Of a stretch of 13,749 bases of DNA, positions 12,902 to 13,749 are shown piece after piece (within the stretch, counting starts at the first letter, position 1; every line of letters starts with the position of its first letter). The translations under genes were made by a program, and so were the position numbers. The DNA comes from an uncultured Acidimicrobium sp. GTDB taxonomy: Bacteria; Actinomycetota; Acidimicrobiia; Acidimicrobiales; Ilumatobacteraceae. The stretch covers positions 1 through 13,749 of the forward strand of contig CAITUB010000130.1 of NCBI GenBank assembly GCA_903895515.1. The letters run 5' to 3'. A model generated the notes under the pieces. It ran no database searches. It saw only the letters and a program-made list of their open reading frames with translations, and was not told the DNA's origin.

Positions 12902-13702
12902 ATGCTCGAATGCGTCATCAACATCAGCGAGGGAGGTAACCCCGCTCTCCTCCAGGCCCTGTCCACCACTCTCGGGTCCGACCTGCTCGATCTGCACAGC
13001 GATGCCGATCACAACCGCAGCGTGTTCACACTTGCCGGCACCGATTCTGCGCGAATACTCGCACGAGAGGCTCTCAAAGTATTCGATATTTCGAAACACG
13101 ATGGCGTTCACCCGCGCGTTGGCATTGTTGATGTGGTTCCATTCGTTGCACTTGAACCAAGCACGTTTGATGACGCCATTGCAGCACGAAATGCATTCGC
13201 AAAATTCGCTTCAGAAGAACTTGGAGTGCCGTGCTTTTTGTACGGACCAGAGCGCACGCTTCCCTACATTCGCAAGCACGCATTTATCGATTTGCTTCCT
13301 GACTACGGTCCGGCGAATCCGCACCCAACTGCTGGCGCAATGTGCGTTGGCGCACGACCGATTTTGGTGGCGTACAACATTTGGTTGAAAGACTCAACGT
13401 TGCAAACTGCGAAGGATATTTGCAAGCAACTACGCAGCGATTCGGTACGCACACTCGGGTTACAAGTTGGCCCAAGTGCACAGGTGAGCATGAACCTGAT
13501 TGCCCCTGAAATCACTGGCCCAATGGCTGTTTACGACGCTGTTGCCGCACTTGCACCAATTGATCGCGCGGAACTTGTTGGATTAGTTCCTGCACGAGTG
13601 CTTGCAGAAATTCCGCGAGCCAGGTGGGCAGAACTCGATCTTTCGAATGAGAAAACGATTGAGTGGAAACTTGCGCAACGCAACAGAGCGTTGCAAAGTT
13701 AA
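12902..13702 (+). CDS. Glutamate formimidoyltransferase
   Basis: The enzyme transfers a formimino group between N-formimino-L-glutamate and tetrahydrofolate in histidine degradation and one-carbon metabolism. The 266-residue protein has VINISEGGN (5-13), DLHSDADHNRSVFTLAG (30-46), and ISKHDGVHPRVGIVDVVPF (63-81), whose H70 matches the catalytic His82 of the porcine enzyme. Further signatures are FLYGPER, PHPTAGAMCVGAR and YNIWL in the middle, and VSMNLI in the C-terminal subdomain. It is a little shorter than the roughly 300-325-residue formiminotransferase domain of other members. There is no fused cyclodeaminase domain and no hut genes nearby. It starts at ATG 12902; a weak TAAGCA lies 6 bases upstream. 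Confidence 0.9.
   Translation: MLECVINISEGGNPALLQALSTTLGSDLLDLHSDADHNRSVFTLAGTDSARILAREALKVFDISKHDGVHPRVGIVDVVPFVALEPSTFDDAIAARNAFAKFASEELGVPCFLYGPERTLPYIRKHAFIDLLPDYGPANPHPTAGAMCVGARPILVAYNIWLKDSTLQTAKDICKQLRSDSVRTLGLQVGPSAQVSMNLIAPEITGPMAVYDAVAALAPIDRAELVGLVPARVLAEIPRARWAELDLSNEKTIEWKLAQRNRALQS
13675..13694 (+). repeat. Inverted repeat in the 3' end of the formimidoyltransferase gene
   Basis: GCAACGC and GCGTTGC form a perfect 7-base stem with a 6-base loop (AACAGA), ending just before the TAA. There is no T-tract after it, so it is not a standard intrinsic terminator; it could protect the mRNA 3' end or be chance. Confidence 0.25.
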
Positions 13703-13749
13703 AACGAACTAGCGCGAAAAATTACGCTGTTGCAGTGTTGCGCGTTGCT

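Noticed and set aside
1..13749. tRNA, rRNA, CRISPR, transposase, phage or toxin-antitoxin genes
   Set aside because: I looked on both strands and in the intergenic gaps and found no support; gaps are all under about 75 bases and are explained by promoters or short spacers.

Overview
The window is a compact stretch of a bacterial chromosome with roughly balanced G+C. A WhiB-family regulator, a PLPxxERxWRHPSE-type membrane protein, a DUF2342 protein and many GTG starts point to Actinobacteria. The mix of WhiB, MreB, Ppk/PhoU and a single small TatA, together with very short intergenic gaps, fits the Acidimicrobiia, perhaps a streamlined aquatic lineage. That placement comes from gene content and remembered family features, not from a search. 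I see no mobile elements, CRISPR arrays, rRNA or tRNA genes, and no gene-free stretch of 300 bases.

Layout. 1-990: the 3' end of a terpenoid-toroid ('prenyltransferase'-like) gene converges on a class I SAM methyltransferase. 1047-1901: acyl-CoA thioesterase II (tesB), divergent from the methyltransferase. 1912-3632, minus strand: moaE, a 71-codon membrane protein and mreB form a tight operon with a 4-base overlap and a 6-base gap. 3678-5736, plus strand: a membrane-anchored trypsin-like pseudoprotease overlaps a DUF2342 metalloprotease-family gene whose HExxH motif is altered. 5737-10778, minus strand: a phosphate/polyphosphate block reads from an 88-codon conserved protein through ppk, phoU and a PhoB/RegX3-type response regulator to an MFS transporter. 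10825-12668, plus strand: whiB and then the exopolyphosphatase/GppA gene. 12676-12855, minus strand: a 59-codon tatA. 12902-13702: glutamate formimidoyltransferase.

How they fit together. The centre of the window is a polyphosphate and phosphate-response module. Ppk makes polyP, Ppx/GppA degrades it (or acts on pppGpp), and PhoU with the response regulator probably senses phosphate. A possible Pho-box-like set of 11-base repeats lies just upstream of phoU. The ppk side and the whiB/ppx side diverge from one 46-base intergenic region.

The most general signal is regulatory. Several genes carry a TAnnnT hexamer exactly 6 or 7 bases before an ATG or GTG start and have no Shine-Dalgarno sequence, which suggests leaderless transcripts. 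The most curious proteins are the two adjacent protease-family members, both of which appear to have altered catalytic motifs. I did not find a clearly new defence or mobile system.
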